A DNA stretch of 64,000 nucleotides from Pseudonocardia oceani (GCF_019263585.2 NZ_JADQDF010000001.1:2418001-2482000), one strand, 5' to 3'. Shown: positions 34,713 through 45,383, numbered from the stretch's first letter. Numbers and translations: made by a program. Notes: generated by a model not told the origin, from the sequence alone.

Positions 34713-36986
34713 TCAGGTCCGAGCGGTGAAACCGCGCAGGCGCAGGCTGTTGGCCACGACGAAGACGGAGCTGAACGCCATCGCTGCGCCGGCGATCATC
34801 GGGTTCAGCAGCCCGGCCGCGGCCAGCGGCAGAGCGGCCACGTTGTAGGCGAACGCCCAGAACAGGTTGCCCTTGATCGTGCCCAGCGTGCGACGGGACA
34901 GCCGGATCGCGTCGGGCACCGACCTCAGGTCCCCGCGCACCAGAGTGATGTCGCTCGCCTCGATGGCGACGTCGGTGCCGGTGCCCATGGCCAGACCGAG
35001 GTCGGCCTGGGCGAGCGCGGCGGCGTCGTTGACGCCGTCGCCGACCATCGCGACGACCTTGCCCTCGCTCTGCAGCCTCTTGATCACCTCGAGCTTGTCG
35101 GCGGGCAGCACCTCGGCGATCACCTCGGTGATGCCGACCTCCGACGCGACGCTGCGTGCGACGGCGGTGTTGTCCCCGGTGAGCAGGACGGGGGTCAGCC
35201 CGAGCGCCCGGAGCTGCGCGATCGCCTCGGCCGAGGTCGGTTTGACCGTATCGGCGACGACGAGCACCGCCCGTGCCGTGCCGTCGACGGCCACCGCGAT
35301 CGCGGTGCGCCCCTGGTCCTCCGCGGCGGCCTTGTGAACGGCCAGCGCGTCGGGCAGCGGCTGGCTCCACTGCTCCAGGAGCGCCGTGCGGCCGGCCAGG
35401 ACCGCGTGCCCCTCGACGACGCCCTGCACGCCGAGGCCCTCGATGTTGGAGAACTCCTCCGCGGGTGGCAGGTCGCCGAGGCGCTCCCGGGCGCCCCGGG
35501 CGATCGCCGACGCGATCGGGTGCTCGGAGGCGTCCTCGAGCGCGCCTGCGAGCCGCAACAGTTCGTCAGGGTTCTCGCCCTCGACCACGTGCACGTCGAC
35601 GAGCGCCATCCGCCCGGTGGTGACCGTGCCCGTCTTGTCCAGCACGACGGTGTCCACTCGGCGGGTGGACTCCAGCACCTCGGGACCCTTGATCAGGATC
35701 CCGAGCTGGGCGCCGCGGCCGGTGCCGACGAGCAGCGCGGTCGGCGTCGCGAGCCCCAGCGCGCAGGGGCAGGCGATGATCAGCACCGCCACCGCGGCCG
35801 TGAACGCCGCGGCGGTCCCGACGCCCGCGCCCAGCCAGAAGCCGAGCGTCGTGGCGGCCAACGCGATGACGATCGGTACGAAGACCCCCGAGACGCGGTC
35901 GGCGAGGCGCTGCACATCGGCTTTGCCGCTCTGCGCGTCCTCGACGAGCTTGGCCATCTGCGCGAGCTGCGTGTCGGTACCGATGCGGGTGGCCCGCACG
36001 ACCAGCCGGCCGCCGGCGTTCACGGTGGCTCCGGTGACCACGTCGCCCGGGACGACCTCGACCGGCACGGACTCGCCGGTCAGCATCGAGGCGTCCACGG
36101 CCGACGAGCCCTGCTCGATGACGCCGTCGGTGGCGATCTTCTCGCCCGGCCGTACGACGAACCTGTCGCCGACTGCCAGTTGAGCGGTGGGGATCCGGAG
36201 CTCGACACCGTTGCGCAGGACCGCGACCTCCTTCGCGCCGAGTTCCAGCAGAGCGCGCAGCGCTGCACCGGCCTGCCGCTTCGACCGTGCCTCGAAGTAC
36301 CGGCCGGCGAGGATGAAGGTGGTGACTCCCGCGGCGACCTCGAGGTAGATGTTGCCCGCCCCGTCCGACGGGGCGACGGTGAGCTCGAAGGGGTGCACCA
36401 TCCCCGGCACCCCGGCGGTACCGAACAGCAGCGCCCACAGCGACCACGCGAAGGCGGCGAGCACGCCCATCGACACGAGCGTGTCCATGGTCGCGGCACC
36501 GTGGCGCAGGTTCGCCCAGGCCGCGCGGTGGAACGGCCACGCCGCCCAGGTCACGACGGGTGCAGCGAGCGTCAGCGAGATCCACTGCCAGTAGGTGAAC
36601 TGCCACGCCGGGACCATGGCCAGTGCGATCACCGGAACGGCCAGGGCCGCGCTGGTGATCAAGCGGTCGCGCAGGGGACGTGTCGCGTCGACCTCGTCGA
36701 CGGCGGCGTCACCGTCGCCGGAGGCGGGCGGACGAGGTAGGACGGCGGTGTAGCCCGCCGCCTCGACCTGCGCGACCAGCGTCTCGGGGTCGACGCCCTC
36801 GGGGGCCTGCACCCGGGCCTTTTCTGTGGCGTAGTTGACGGATGCGGTCACGCCGTCGATCTTGTTGAGCTTGCGCTCGATCCGGTTGGCGCAGGAGGCG
36901 CAGGTCATCCCGGCGATGGCCAGCTCGATCTCGGTGACCGGTGTCGTGGGTGCGGCGCCCTCGGGCGCCGACGTGAACGTGCTCAT
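34713..36986 (-). CDS. copA: Cu(+)-exporting P1B-type ATPase
   Basis: 757 aa. N-terminal heavy-metal domain with GMTCASC (about 25-31), then eight membrane helices. [10 protein letters not shown] (actuator), [12 protein letters not shown] (metal-site CPC in TM6), DKTGTVTTG (phosphorylated Asp), SEHPIASAI (HP motif) and [10 protein letters not shown] are all intact. Pumps monovalent copper or silver out of the cytoplasm. In the csoR-copZ array, so copper-induced. The ATG at 36986 is 20 bp after the upstream secreted-protein gene. Confidence 0.93.
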   Translation of the reverse strand: MSTFTSAPEGAAPTTPVTEIELAIAGMTCASCANRIERKLNKIDGVTASVNYATEKARVQAPEGVDPETLVAQVEAAGYTAVLPRPPASGDGDAAVDEVDATRPLRDRLITSAALAVPVIALAMVPAWQFTYWQWISLTLAAPVVTWAAWPFHRAAWANLRHGAATMDTLVSMGVLAAFAWSLWALLFGTAGVPGMVHPFELTVAPSDGAGNIYLEVAAGVTTFILAGRYFEARSKRQAGAALRALLELGAKEVAVLRNGVELRIPTAQLAVGDRFVVRPGEKIATDGVIEQGSSAVDASMLTGESVPVEVVPGDVVTGATVNAGGRLVVRATRIGTDTQLAQMAKLVEDAQSGKADVQRLADRVSGVFVPIVIALAATTLGFWLGAGVGTAAAFTAAVAVLIIACPCALGLATPTALLVGTGRGAQLGILIKGPEVLESTRRVDTVVLDKTGTVTTGRMALVDVHVVEGENPDELLRLAGALEDASEHPIASAIARGARERLGDLPPAEEFSNIEGLGVQGVVEGHAVLAGRTALLEQWSQPLPDALAVHKAAAEDQGRTAIAVAVDGTARAVLVVADTVKPTSAEAIAQLRALGLTPVLLTGDNTAVARSVASEVGITEVIAEVLPADKLEVIKRLQSEGKVVAMVGDGVNDAAALAQADLGLAMGTGTDVAIEASDITLVRGDLRSVPDAIRLSRRTLGTIKGNLFWAFAYNVAALPLAAAGLLNPMIAGAAMAFSSVFVVANSLRLRGFTART

Positions 36987-37006
36987 GGTGCGGTCTCCTC
37001 TCGCGA

Positions 37007-37975
37007 TCAGTGGCCGTGGCCGGGCTCGCCGTGCGCGTCCGTCGGGGCGGGCGCGACGACAGGTGCGGCACCTGTGGTCGAAACGGTGAACTCCGCGGTG
37101 CGCACGGCACCGCCGTGCCGGAAGTCCAGGAACAGCCGGTAGGTGCCGGCGCTGGGCACCTCGGCGACGAACGGGATCTGCGGTCCGGCCGGGCCGGCCT
37201 CGGGGTGCACGTGCAGGTATGCCAGGTCCCCCTGCCGCAGCGCGACCAGGTGTCCGTAGGCACCGAGGTAGGGCTGCAGGTCGCTGACGGGAACGCCGTC
37301 CTTGCTGACCGTGAGGGTCACGGGTGAGGACTGTCCCGGGACCAGGTCGCCCGCCAGTTCGACGGAGTAACCGTCGACCTGCGCGACGCGACTCGGCGCG
37401 TGGACGACCGGCTCGAACGTTCCGGCCGCCACGAGATCCACTCCGAGGGTTGTGGCCGCGCCACCGGTGGGGACGAAGTCGGCGAACGCGCGGTAGGACC
37501 CGGCGGTGTCGACCGTCGTCGGGGCCGTCCAGGTGCCGTCCGGGGACATCTCCGGGTGGAGGTGCTGGAAGCCGGCCGTGTCGCGGCGCACCAGGATCAG
37601 GTGCATCCGCTTCTCGTGCTCGACGTCGAACGCCGTGACGGCGGTCCCGTCCGGGCCGGTGATGCGGAAGGTCAGGTCTTGCGTCGTGCCCGGGGTGAGC
37701 GTCACGTCGGCGGGGGTGAGGGTGTAGCCCCCCGCGCTGGACGCCAATCCGCCGGGCTGGTCGGTCGCGGCGTCCGCGACGGTGCCGCTGTGTGCGTCCC
37801 CGTGTCCGGCTTCCTCGGCGCCCGCGGGCGCCATGCCGGACATCGTGCCGTTCTCGCCGCTTGAAGCGGCGGATGCGGTGGCGAGGGGACCGACAGCGGA
37901 TCCGGTCGCCCAGCCTGCTCCTGCGAGCAGGACGAGCGCCGCACCGTAGGCGGACAGCTTCGCTGTGGTGTTCAT
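37007..37975 (-). CDS. Secreted copper-array protein with His/Met-rich ends
   Basis: 322 aa. N-terminal signal segment (about 8-38, [18 protein letters not shown]). Two Ig-like beta domains have matching blocks: [22 protein letters not shown] (first) and [20 protein letters not shown] (second). Both contain H-x-H/HP clusters that look like metal ligands. Met/His segments occur near the N-terminus ([17 protein letters not shown]) and at the extreme C-terminus ([10 protein letters not shown]). Such proteins accompany copA in actinobacteria. Periplasmic copper binding is inferred. Confidence 0.7.
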   Translation of the reverse strand: MNTTAKLSAYGAALVLLAGAGWATGSAVGPLATASAASSGENGTMSGMAPAGAEEAGHGDAHSGTVADAATDQPGGLASSAGGYTLTPADVTLTPGTTQDLTFRITGPDGTAVTAFDVEHEKRMHLILVRRDTAGFQHLHPEMSPDGTWTAPTTVDTAGSYRAFADFVPTGGAATTLGVDLVAAGTFEPVVHAPSRVAQVDGYSVELAGDLVPGQSSPVTLTVSKDGVPVSDLQPYLGAYGHLVALRQGDLAYLHVHPEAGPAGPQIPFVAEVPSAGTYRLFLDFRHGGAVRTAEFTVSTTGAAPVVAPAPTDAHGEPGHGH

Positions 37976-37998
37976 GTCACATCCTCGGGTCGAGCCCG

Positions 37999-38205
37999 CT
38001 AGCTCGCGAGCTTGTAGCCGGCCTCCTCGACGGCGGCGCGGACGCGCTCGTCGTCAAGGGGCTCGGTGCTGGTGACTGTCACGGCGCCGGATGCCAGGTC
38101 CACGACCACGTCCTGCACGCCGTCGATCTCACCGATCTCCTCGGTGACCGAGGCGACGCAGTGGTCGCAGGTCATTCCCGTCACGGTGTAGGTGCTCTGG
38201 CTCAT
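37999..38205 (-). CDS. copZ: Copper chaperone, heavy-metal-associated domain
   Basis: 68 aa, a single ferredoxin-like HMA domain. GMTCDHC (about 10-16) supplies the CxxC copper site; VEEAGYKLAS closes the fold. It delivers Cu(I) to CopA. Directly downstream of csoR (17-bp gap) and followed by the secreted-protein gene. Confidence 0.92.
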   Translation of the reverse strand: MSQSTYTVTGMTCDHCVASVTEEIGEIDGVQDVVVDLASGAVTVTSTEPLDDERVRAAVEEAGYKLAS

Positions 38206-38222
38206 CAGTTCTCTTCCTTGTC

Positions 38223-38504
38223 TCAGGACTTCACGAGGCGGGCGATGGCGGCGCTCGCCTCGGCCACCTTCTGGTTCGCGACGTCGCCGCCTTCAGCCGC
38301 GGCCTGGGTGACGCAGTGCTTGAGGTGCTCATCGAGCAGACCCAGTGCCACGGCCTCCAGCGCCTTGGTGGTGGCTGACACCTGCGTCAGCACATCGATG
38401 CAGTACTTGTCGTCCTCGATCATCTTGGCGATGCCGCGCACCTGGCCCTCGATGCGCCGCATGCGCTTGAGGTAGGCGTCCTTGTCCTGCGCGTAGCCGT
38501 TCAT
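38223..38504 (-). CDS. csoR: Copper-sensing repressor
   Basis: 93 aa from ATG 38504 with GGAAGGAG upstream. All-helical CsoR/RcnR fold; RMRRIEGQVRGIAKMIED is the DNA-binding helix region. Cu(I) ligands are in place: Cys in DDKYCIDVL, His and Cys in LLDEHLKHCV (the Cys-His-Cys set). Apo-CsoR represses; Cu(I) releases it. It heads the long minus-strand array and lies just downstream of a matching operator. Confidence 0.93.
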   Translation of the reverse strand: MNGYAQDKDAYLKRMRRIEGQVRGIAKMIEDDKYCIDVLTQVSATTKALEAVALGLLDEHLKHCVTQAAAEGGDVANQKVAEASAAIARLVKS

Positions 38505-38533
38505 GGCCACTCCTTCCGCCGGCTCGTTGAGTA

Positions 38534-38553
38534 TACCATAGGGGGGTATGGTA
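38534..38553. promoter_or_regulatory. csoR: CsoR operator upstream of the copper array
   Basis: TACCATA-GGGGGG-TATGGTA: a perfect 7-bp inverted repeat around a G6 centre, 30 bp before csoR. A/T-flanked G-tract palindromes of this shape are the known CsoR-type operators. It is the only strong promoter-like signal on the minus strand before a run of 15 codirectional genes. Confidence 0.8.
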
Positions 38554-38608
38554 CCCGAATGATTCACGTAGGACGCTGGTGACCGGTGTCCATCGGGGGT
38601 CCTCGCCG

Positions 38609-39145
38609 TCACGCCGCGCCGGAGGAGGGTTCGGCCGGGTTCAGACCGGCAACGAGGTTGAACGAGCCGGTCAGCTGGTTGAGCGCGACGAGGCCGATGA
38701 CGTCGGCGAGGACGCGGTCGCTCCAGCCGTGCCCGCGCAGCTCGGCGATGTCGGTGTCGCGCAGGGAGTCGGGTTCGGTGAGCACCCGCACGGCGTAGGT
38801 GATGAGGGCCGCCTCGCGGGCGTCGATCGCCGTGCCCTCCCGGGCGAGCGCGATGTCGTTCCCGCTGAGGCCGACCGCGCGCGCGGCGGCGGTGTGCGCA
38901 GCGAGGCACAGTTCGCAGGCGATCCACTCCTGCAGGGCGAGTGAGATCTTCTCACCGAGCGGGCGCGGGACGGCAGCCCGCTTCATCGCGCGGGAGAGCT
39001 CGAGGTAGCCCTGGAGCAGGGCCGGGGAGTGGGCCATGGTTCGGACCATGAGTCCGGCGTCACCGTGCCGGTTGATGATCTCGCCGAGGAGCCGGGCTGA
39101 AGCGGCGGGTGCGGTGTCGGGATCCAGGGGACGTAGGCGGGGCAT
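38609..39145 (-). CDS. Carboxymuconolactone decarboxylase/AhpD-like protein
   Basis: 178 aa. AhpD-type all-helical fold with the redox motif EWIACELCLAAHT (Cys-x-x-Cys plus His) at about 72-84. Typical peroxidase-related members are 180 aa. Likely role: thiol-dependent reduction of peroxide or alkylhydroperoxide. Same strand as csoR but upstream of its operator, so a separate unit. Confidence 0.82.
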   Translation of the reverse strand: MPRLRPLDPDTAPAASARLLGEIINRHGDAGLMVRTMAHSPALLQGYLELSRAMKRAAVPRPLGEKISLALQEWIACELCLAAHTAAARAVGLSGNDIALAREGTAIDAREAALITYAVRVLTEPDSLRDTDIAELRGHGWSDRVLADVIGLVALNQLTGSFNLVAGLNPAEPSSGAA

Positions 39146-39219
39146 GGGGGTGGCCTTCCGTGAGAGGGGATCGGGGGCCGACCGCCGCGCCGGGTGGCGA
39201 CCGGCGCGGCGGGCCGGCG

Positions 39220-39708
39220 TCAGCTCGTCCGAACCGAGCGCGGAGCGCCGGTGACGCCGGCGGGCGGGACCACGAGGGTCGGGCGGTGGCCGTGGTGCAG
39301 GACCGTGGTCGAGGTGCTGCCGAGGACGGCGGCCCGCAGCCCGCGGCGACCGCGGGAGCCGAGCACGATCGCGGAGGCGTCAACGGCGTCGGCGGCCTCC
39401 ACGATCGCCTCGGCAGCGGTCTGCCCGATGGCTGCGACCCGCGGTGCGGCGTCGAGCCCGGCGGCCCTGGCCTCCCGGGCACCCTCGTCAGCGACCCGTT
39501 CCGAGCCGTCGAGTGTGCGGGCGTCGTCGGCGCGCAACTCCTCGATCGCCGGGTGGTTCTCGAGGTGGGCGGCAACGGCCTCGAGCGGTTCGCGGGCGTA
39601 GAGGACGACAGCCGGCGCGCCGGGGAAGAGGTGCCCGGCGACCTTGACCGCCGCGCGGGCGTCGGGCGATCCGTCATAGGCGATGAGGACGGGATGGGTG
39701 GTGTGCAT
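39220..39708 (-). CDS. Universal stress protein (UspA family)
   Basis: 162 aa, one Usp domain. LIAYDGSPDARAAVKVA at the N-terminus, and ATP-binding GSRGRRGLRAAVLGSTSTTVLHH, matching the G-2x-G-9x-G(S/T) motif, so an ATP-binding member. 15 bp after the end of the upstream MFS gene. Confidence 0.9.
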   Translation of the reverse strand: MHTTHPVLIAYDGSPDARAAVKVAGHLFPGAPAVVLYAREPLEAVAAHLENHPAIEELRADDARTLDGSERVADEGAREARAAGLDAAPRVAAIGQTAAEAIVEAADAVDASAIVLGSRGRRGLRAAVLGSTSTTVLHHGHRPTLVVPPAGVTGAPRSVRTS

Positions 39709-39723
39709 GATGGTTTCCTTCGC

Positions 39724-41154
39724 TCAGGCGGTCGTTGCCGGCTGGGACTGGCTGGCGGGGCGGGAGGTGCGCAGGGGGACGGCGGCCAGGACGGCGCCGG
39801 CCGCGGCCAGCACGGCGGCTCCAATGAACGCGGCCGAGTAACCGTCGGTCAGGGCGGTCAGGTCACCGAGCCGGCCCGCGCCCTGGCTCGTGGCCAGCGC
39901 GGTGATCGCGGCCAGCCCGAGCGCGGACCCGACCTGGTAGCTGGTGTTGACGATCCCCGCCGCCAGCCCGCCCTCCTCGGGGCGCGCCGCGGACAGCGCG
40001 GTGCCCAGCGTGGGGATGAAGGCCATCGACATGCCCAGCGCGGCGACGATCGAGGCCGGCAGGACGTCGACCGGGAAGCTGCCGTCGGGTCGGATCATCG
40101 CGAGCCAGGCCATGCCGGCGGCGAGCACCGCGAGCCCGCTGACCGTGAGCGTCCTGGGGCCGAAGCGGGCGATCAGCCGCGGTGCCAGGACGATCATCCC
40201 GAGCATGATCACGATCGTCATGGGCAGCAGCGCCGCTCCGCTCGGGAACGCTGTGTATCCCAGGACCTGCTGCAGGTAGAGGTTCAGGAAGAACCACATG
40301 GGGATCCAGGCCGCCCCGAGCAGGAGCTGCGCAACGTTGGCTGCGGCGAGGTTCGGCGCCCGGAAGATGCCCAGCCGCATCAGCGGTTCTGCGCGGCGGC
40401 TCTGGATGGCGACGAACAGCGCGAGCAGCAGCGCGGCGCCGCCGAGCGTGACCAGCGTCGTCGCGGACGCCCACCCCGTCTCCGGCGCCTGCACGATCCC
40501 GAACACGGCCAGGGCGAGACCGGCGGTGACGGTCACGGCACCGGCGACGTCGACAGCGCCGCTCCGTCGGCCGCCCGCGGGCATCAGGGCCGGGGCGGCC
40601 GCGAGCACGAGCAGCGCGATCGGGACGTTGAGGTAGAACACCCACGGCCAGCTGACGTACTCGGTGATGACGCCGCCGAGGAACACCCCGGCGGTCCCGC
40701 CGGCCGGGGCGGCGGCGCCGTACAGCGCGAGTGCCTTCGTCAGCTCGCGGGGCTCGGACCCGAAGATCATCATCAGTAGCGTGAGGGCCGCGGGCGCGAT
40801 CAGCGCGGCGCCCGCGCCCTGCACGGCGCGCCCGAGGAGCTCCCAGCCGGCACTGCCCGCGGCGCCGGCCACGACGGACCCGACGAGCAGGGTGAGCCAG
40901 CCGATGGCGAAGATCCGCCGCGCGCCGAACAGGTCCGACAGGCGCCCGCCGAGCAGCAGCAGCCCACCGAACGCGACGACGTAGGCGTTGAACACCCAGG
41001 ACAGGCCCTCGGGGGTGAAGCCGAGGTCTGCCTGCATCTTCGGCAGGGCGACCCCGATGATCGACGTATCCATGATGACCATGAACTGTGCGGTGGCGAT
41101 GAGGAGGAGACCCCATCGCCGTCGGAGGGGTGTGGAAGTGGTGGTCGCGTCCAT
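39724..41154 (-). CDS. MFS drug:H+ antiporter, DHA2 (14-TM) family
   Basis: 476 aa from ATG 41154 with GGAGCG upstream. About 14 membrane helices; TM1 motif D (LLLIATAQFMVIMDTSIIGVALP), loop motif A GGRLSDLFGARRIF, and motif C-like GAAAPAGGTAGVFLGG in TM5 mark an EmrB/QacA-type exporter. Drug or cation efflux is likely. Divergent from the small HMA gene at 41311 and followed by the stress-protein gene. Confidence 0.87.
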   Translation of the reverse strand: MDATTTSTPLRRRWGLLLIATAQFMVIMDTSIIGVALPKMQADLGFTPEGLSWVFNAYVVAFGGLLLLGGRLSDLFGARRIFAIGWLTLLVGSVVAGAAGSAGWELLGRAVQGAGAALIAPAALTLLMMIFGSEPRELTKALALYGAAAPAGGTAGVFLGGVITEYVSWPWVFYLNVPIALLVLAAAPALMPAGGRRSGAVDVAGAVTVTAGLALAVFGIVQAPETGWASATTLVTLGGAALLLALFVAIQSRRAEPLMRLGIFRAPNLAAANVAQLLLGAAWIPMWFFLNLYLQQVLGYTAFPSGAALLPMTIVIMLGMIVLAPRLIARFGPRTLTVSGLAVLAAGMAWLAMIRPDGSFPVDVLPASIVAALGMSMAFIPTLGTALSAARPEEGGLAAGIVNTSYQVGSALGLAAITALATSQGAGRLGDLTALTDGYSAAFIGAAVLAAAGAVLAAVPLRTSRPASQSQPATTA

Positions 41155-41310
41155 CGAGCGCTCCAAGGTGAAGGGATCTGACGCGACGGAGAGTGCGTGC
41201 CCGGTCTGTCCCCGTGCTGTCCCACGGCGGGGCGCGCTGTCCACGCCGGACAGCACCCGGACAGCACCGGCCCCCACGCTCGTGACGGTCACGGAAGCGA
41301 TGGAGTCGCC

Positions 41311-41517
41311 ATGCAGACGCTGCGGGTCTCGGTACCGGCCATGTCGTGCCGGCACTGCGTGCGCGCGGTCAGCCGGCACCTCTGCGACGTCCCCGGAGTC
41401 GAGACGATCACCGCGGACGCCGCTGCCGGCATCGTCACGCTGAGGGGAACGATGACCGTCGCGGAGGTGGTCGTCGCGTTGCGGGAGGCCGGTTTCCCGG
41501 CCAGCGCGCTTCCCTGA
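41311..41517 (+). CDS. Small heavy-metal-associated domain protein
   Basis: 68 aa from ATG 41311 (GGAG nine bases upstream). HMA fold with MSCRHC (about 11-16); one extra Cys follows in HLCDVP. A second CopZ-like chaperone, separate from the csoR operon and on the opposite strand. It converges with the AfsR-like gene (15-bp gap). Confidence 0.82.
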   Translation: MQTLRVSVPAMSCRHCVRAVSRHLCDVPGVETITADAAAGIVTLRGTMTVAEVVVALREAGFPASALP

Positions 41518-41531
41518 CCACGTTCCCCGGT

Positions 41532-44500
41532 TCAGGGAGTGCGGGCGGCCTCGGCCCTCTCGTGCGGCGGCAACGGCCGGTGCGCCTCGGCCCGGACCGC
41601 CGCGGCACGGGCCGACAACGTCGCGGCCCGCAGGGTGTCTCCGCGCGTCGCCGCGATGCGAGCACGTCCCTCCAGCGCTCTGGCGGTCAGATCGGGTTCG
41701 CCCGTGTCCTCACCCGCGCGCAGAACCTGCTGGTAACGGTCCTCCGCCGCGTCGACCAGCCCGTCCTCCTCGTCGCACCGGGCGAGACCCGCGAGGGCGA
41801 GTCCAGCGGGGAGGGGCGTACCGAGCGCGCTGAACCCGGCGAGGGCGTCCGCGAACCCGGCTCGAGCCGCCCCCCATTCCCCCGCCGTGCTGGACAGCAC
41901 GGCGTACCCGAAGGCGGCGAGCACCTCGCCCGCCCCGTCACCGACCTACTCCGACGCCGAGCGCGCCCGGTCGAAGCACCGCCGAGCGGACCCGGGATGG
42001 CCGAGGTGCACGTGAGCGATGCCGAGGTCGGCGAGCGCCCACTGCACCGTGTTGTGCAGATCCGCCGAGGCCGCGACGGCGATGGCCTCTTCCAGGACCG
42101 GGACCGCCTCGGTGTACCGCCCGAGCTGCCGCAGACCCCACCCCAGGTGGTACAGCACCGCGGACAGGCCCCACGGATCGTCGAGCGCGCGAAACGCATC
42201 CGCGGCCGCCCGCCCTGCGGGGAGGGCCCGGTCCTCGTCACCGGCCTTGAGGAAGGTCTCCAGCCGGACGAACGCCACAACGGCGCGCCCCCATACGTCG
42301 TCGTCGCGGCTGAACTGCTGCTCGGCCTCCTCCAGCAGCCGCTCGGAGCCGTCCGGGTCGACGCCCGTCACACCCTGCACGGCGAGCAGGACGCGCGACA
42401 CCGCCGCCCGCCTCGCGTCCCCGATCTCCGAGAACAGGGCAAGGCTCGTCCGCGCTGCCTCCTCGCACCGCGAACTCGGATGCACCAGGCAGGCCCGAGG
42501 CCGCTCCACCAGCGACACGGCTTGCAGCGCCCGCGCCCGGGCGGCCGGTGACCCGCCCTCTCCCGGGAGCCCGCGCAGGATGGCCCGGCCCTCGATGTGC
42601 CGCCCCAGGTGCCAGAACCAGCCCAGCGCGCCGGCCAGAAGGAGCCTTTCCTCCAGCCGGGACGGGTCGGCCCCGAGCCAGGCCAACGCCGCGCGCAGGT
42701 TCGACTGCTCGGTACGCAACCGCCGCAGTGTCAGGCGCTGGCCCCGTCCGCGCAGCGAGTCCTCGGCGGTCTCGGCGAGCTCTCTGAACCAGCCGGCGTG
42801 CCGAGCAGCGACGTCGTCGCGCTCGCCGGCTGTCTCGAGCTGCTCGTCCGCGTACTGCTGCAGCGTCTGCAGCATGCGGTAGCGGGTCGGGAGCCCGGGC
42901 TCTGCGATGACCATGGACTGGTCGACGAGCCGACCCAGCAGGTCGAGCACCTGGTTCCGTTCGACCCCGGGGCCGGCGGCGACCGCCTCGGCGGCGTCCA
43001 GGGTCCACCCACCGTGGAACACGGCCATCCGGCGGAACAGGACCTGCTCCGGTCCGGTCAGCAAGGTGTGGCTCCAATCGACGGTCGCCCGCAGCGCCCG
43101 GTGCCGCGCATCGGCCGTGCGGGCCCCACCTCGCAGCAGCGCGAAGCGGTCGGCCAGCCGGTCGGCGAGCTCGGTGGGCGACAGCGACGACGCCCGCGCG
43201 GCAGCCAGCTCCAGAGCGAGCGGCATCCCGTCCAGCGCGGTCACCACCCGGGCCACCGCGACGAGATCACTGTCGTCGAGTCGGAACCCGCGGCGGACGG
43301 CCGCCGCGCGCTGCACGAACAGCTCGGCCGCCGGGTAGCTCAGCACCCGTTCCGGCGCGGTCCCGACCGGTGGGACGGCCAGCGGGGCCACCGTCACCTG
43401 CACCTCGCCCGGGACAGCGAGAGCCTCTCGACTGGTGGCCATGATCGTCACGCGCGGACAGCCCGCGAGTATCTCGACGGCGAGCCGGGCAGCGGCATCG
43501 ATGACGTGCTCGCAGTTGTCCAGCACCAGCAGCAGCTCACGCCGCGCGAGGTAGGACACGAGCCGCGTGCTCGCCTGCGATCCGTGCGCCGCTCCGTCCA
43601 GCGGCACGCCGAGCGCGTCCGCCACCGCCAGGACCACGTCACCATCGGCGGTCACCGCGGCCAACCCCACCACCGACGCGCCGCCCGGGTACGCCGACGT
43701 CCGGCTCCGAGCCAGCGCGAGCGACAGCGCCGTCTTCCCTGCACCACCCGGCCCCACCAGCGTCAGCAACCGCGTCGAGCCGAGGAGCTCACCCATCGAG
43801 GAGAGCTCGTCGGCTCGACCGACAAGGGGCGTGACCTCGGCCGGGATGTTGCCTGCTGGCTGGGAGGAAGCAGCGGCCTCAGCGCTTGCCGGCGCCGGAT
43901 CGAGTCGCGGATCCTGGCGCAGGACGCGCTGGTGCAGCGCGCGCAGTTCCGCGGACGGCTCCAGGCCGAGCTCATCGTCCAGCACCGCCCGGGTCCGGGC
44001 GAAGACCTCGAGCGCCTCGGTCTGTCGGCCGTCGCGGTACAGCGCCGTGATGAGCAGACCGACGAGTCGTTCCTGCGTCGGCTCCGACGCCACCAAAGGA
44101 CCGAGATCGGCTATGACCTCGCCGTGCCGACCGATGCCGAGACCGATCTCGGCCCGTTCAGCCAAGGCGGCGAGCCGCATCTGCGAGAGCCTCGTCGCCT
44201 CGATCGCCGCCCACTCGTGCGTCACGAAATCGATGAGCGGGTCACCCCGCCACAGACGGAACGCGGCGTCGTACTCGCCCAGTGCGCGTACCGCACCGGT
44301 CGCCTCCCGGACCCTCGCGAGTGCCCGTCCCCGGCGCACGGCTCCGACGAACCGCTGCACGTCCACCGCGTCCGGATCGACGTCCATCCGGTACCCGACA
44401 CCGTCACGCACGACGACGTCTTCGCCGTGGGCCGACAGGGACCGGCGCAGCTTCGACACCCGCAGTTGCAGGGCGTTCATCGGATCAACGGGAAGTTCCG

Positions 44501-44666
44501 CGGACCCCCAGAGCTGGTCGACGAGCGTCGTCGCGGGTACGGCGTGCCGCCCTGCCAGCAGTAGCAGCGCCAGCAGCGCCCGCTCGGCCGCACCGGGCAC
44601 CCGCACCGACTCACCACGGACGCGGACCTCCAGAGGACCGAGGAGCCGGAAATCGATGCCCCCCAC
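41532..44666 (-). pseudogene. AfsR/SARP-type regulator with one in-frame amber codon
   Basis: Reads 1,043 sense codons from GTG 44666 (GAGGAGGG upstream) except for TAG at 41946-41948 (codon 907). Domains: winged-helix OmpR-like HTH about 1-95, BTAD about 100-245, NB-ARC with P-loop GPGGAGKT (about 305) and LVLDNCEHV (Walker B), MALELAAARASSLSP, then TPR repeats. After TAG the same frame continues through VGDGAGEVLAAFGYAVL and two more TPR-like repeats to 41532. Either a truncated 906-aa regulator, readthrough, or a base error. Targets unknown. Confidence 0.8.
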
Positions 44667-44882
44667 CGTCACCCCTCCTCTGCGCGGCAGATCCTGCCGG
44701 AGCGCCGTCCGAACGACAACCACAGCGCGTTCTCCGGGTGGGGTTCCTGTGCAGATGAGCCATCGGACGTCCTGTCCGCGTCAGGGCTGGTGAGCAGGGC
44801 GCTCGCCGACCACGGCTAGGAGCACATCTGACGCTTGCTCCCAGTTGCGCGTCCTGTCGGGGCCGGCTGCCATCCTCGTCCC

Positions 44883-45083
44883 GTGGAGGTGGCCACAGCC
44901 GATCTCGCCCAGGTACCTGTCGAGAACGTGCTGGTGTCCCGGGCCGAGTTCGACGCGGTGGCGGCGCGAGGAAGCACAGACTGGTGTGCCGGTGGCATCG
45001 TCCTGACATGCCGGTGGCTCGCGGGCGCGGTCGTCACCGATCAGACCGGGCGGCCGCAGCTGCCCTACTCCCCGGCAAGCTGA
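44883..45083 (+). pseudogene. Truncated actinobacterial conserved hypothetical, N-terminal part
   Basis: 66 aa from GTG 44883. VPVENVLVSRAEFDAVAARG and TDWCAGGIVLTCRWLAGAVV look like the start of a conserved hypothetical of mobile regions; the expected remainder is absent after 45083. Family not firmly identified. The surrounding 44667-45149 holds nothing else I can support. Confidence 0.3.
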
Positions 45084-45149
45084 TCGGCGCTCACGAGGCT
45101 CGGCCAGCGCCAGCCACGCCCTCGGCATGCTGATCGCGCAGATCGCCGC

Positions 45150-45383
45150 TCAACGAGACAGTCGGTCGTGCCAGTCCCCGGTCGCCCGCGAAGCCCGCCG
45201 ATCGCGTCGGCGGTGGAGGCCTCGTTGCGGCGCGAATGCCTCAGGTTTGCCGGTCAACGGATCAACGCCGGCGTAGACGAGCACCTGGTAGGAGCCGCCG
45301 CGCCGGCGGATGTGCCCCCGCGGGCGACGCGACTTCGTGCTGGTCCGGGCCACACTTCGCATTGCACCCAACGACAGTGGCAT
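45150..45383 (-). pseudogene. Tyrosine integrase, N-terminal fragment
   Basis: Possible starts are ATG 45383 or 45362. SRRPRGHIRRRGGSYQVLVYAGVDPLTGK is the arm-binding N-terminal segment of phage/ICE tyrosine integrases (three short beta strands, then the DPxTGK turn). Homology ends near 45248; the core-binding and catalytic R-H-R-Y domains are missing. It begins about 50 bp from a tRNA-Lys 3' half, the usual neighbourhood of an attachment site. Confidence 0.6.
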
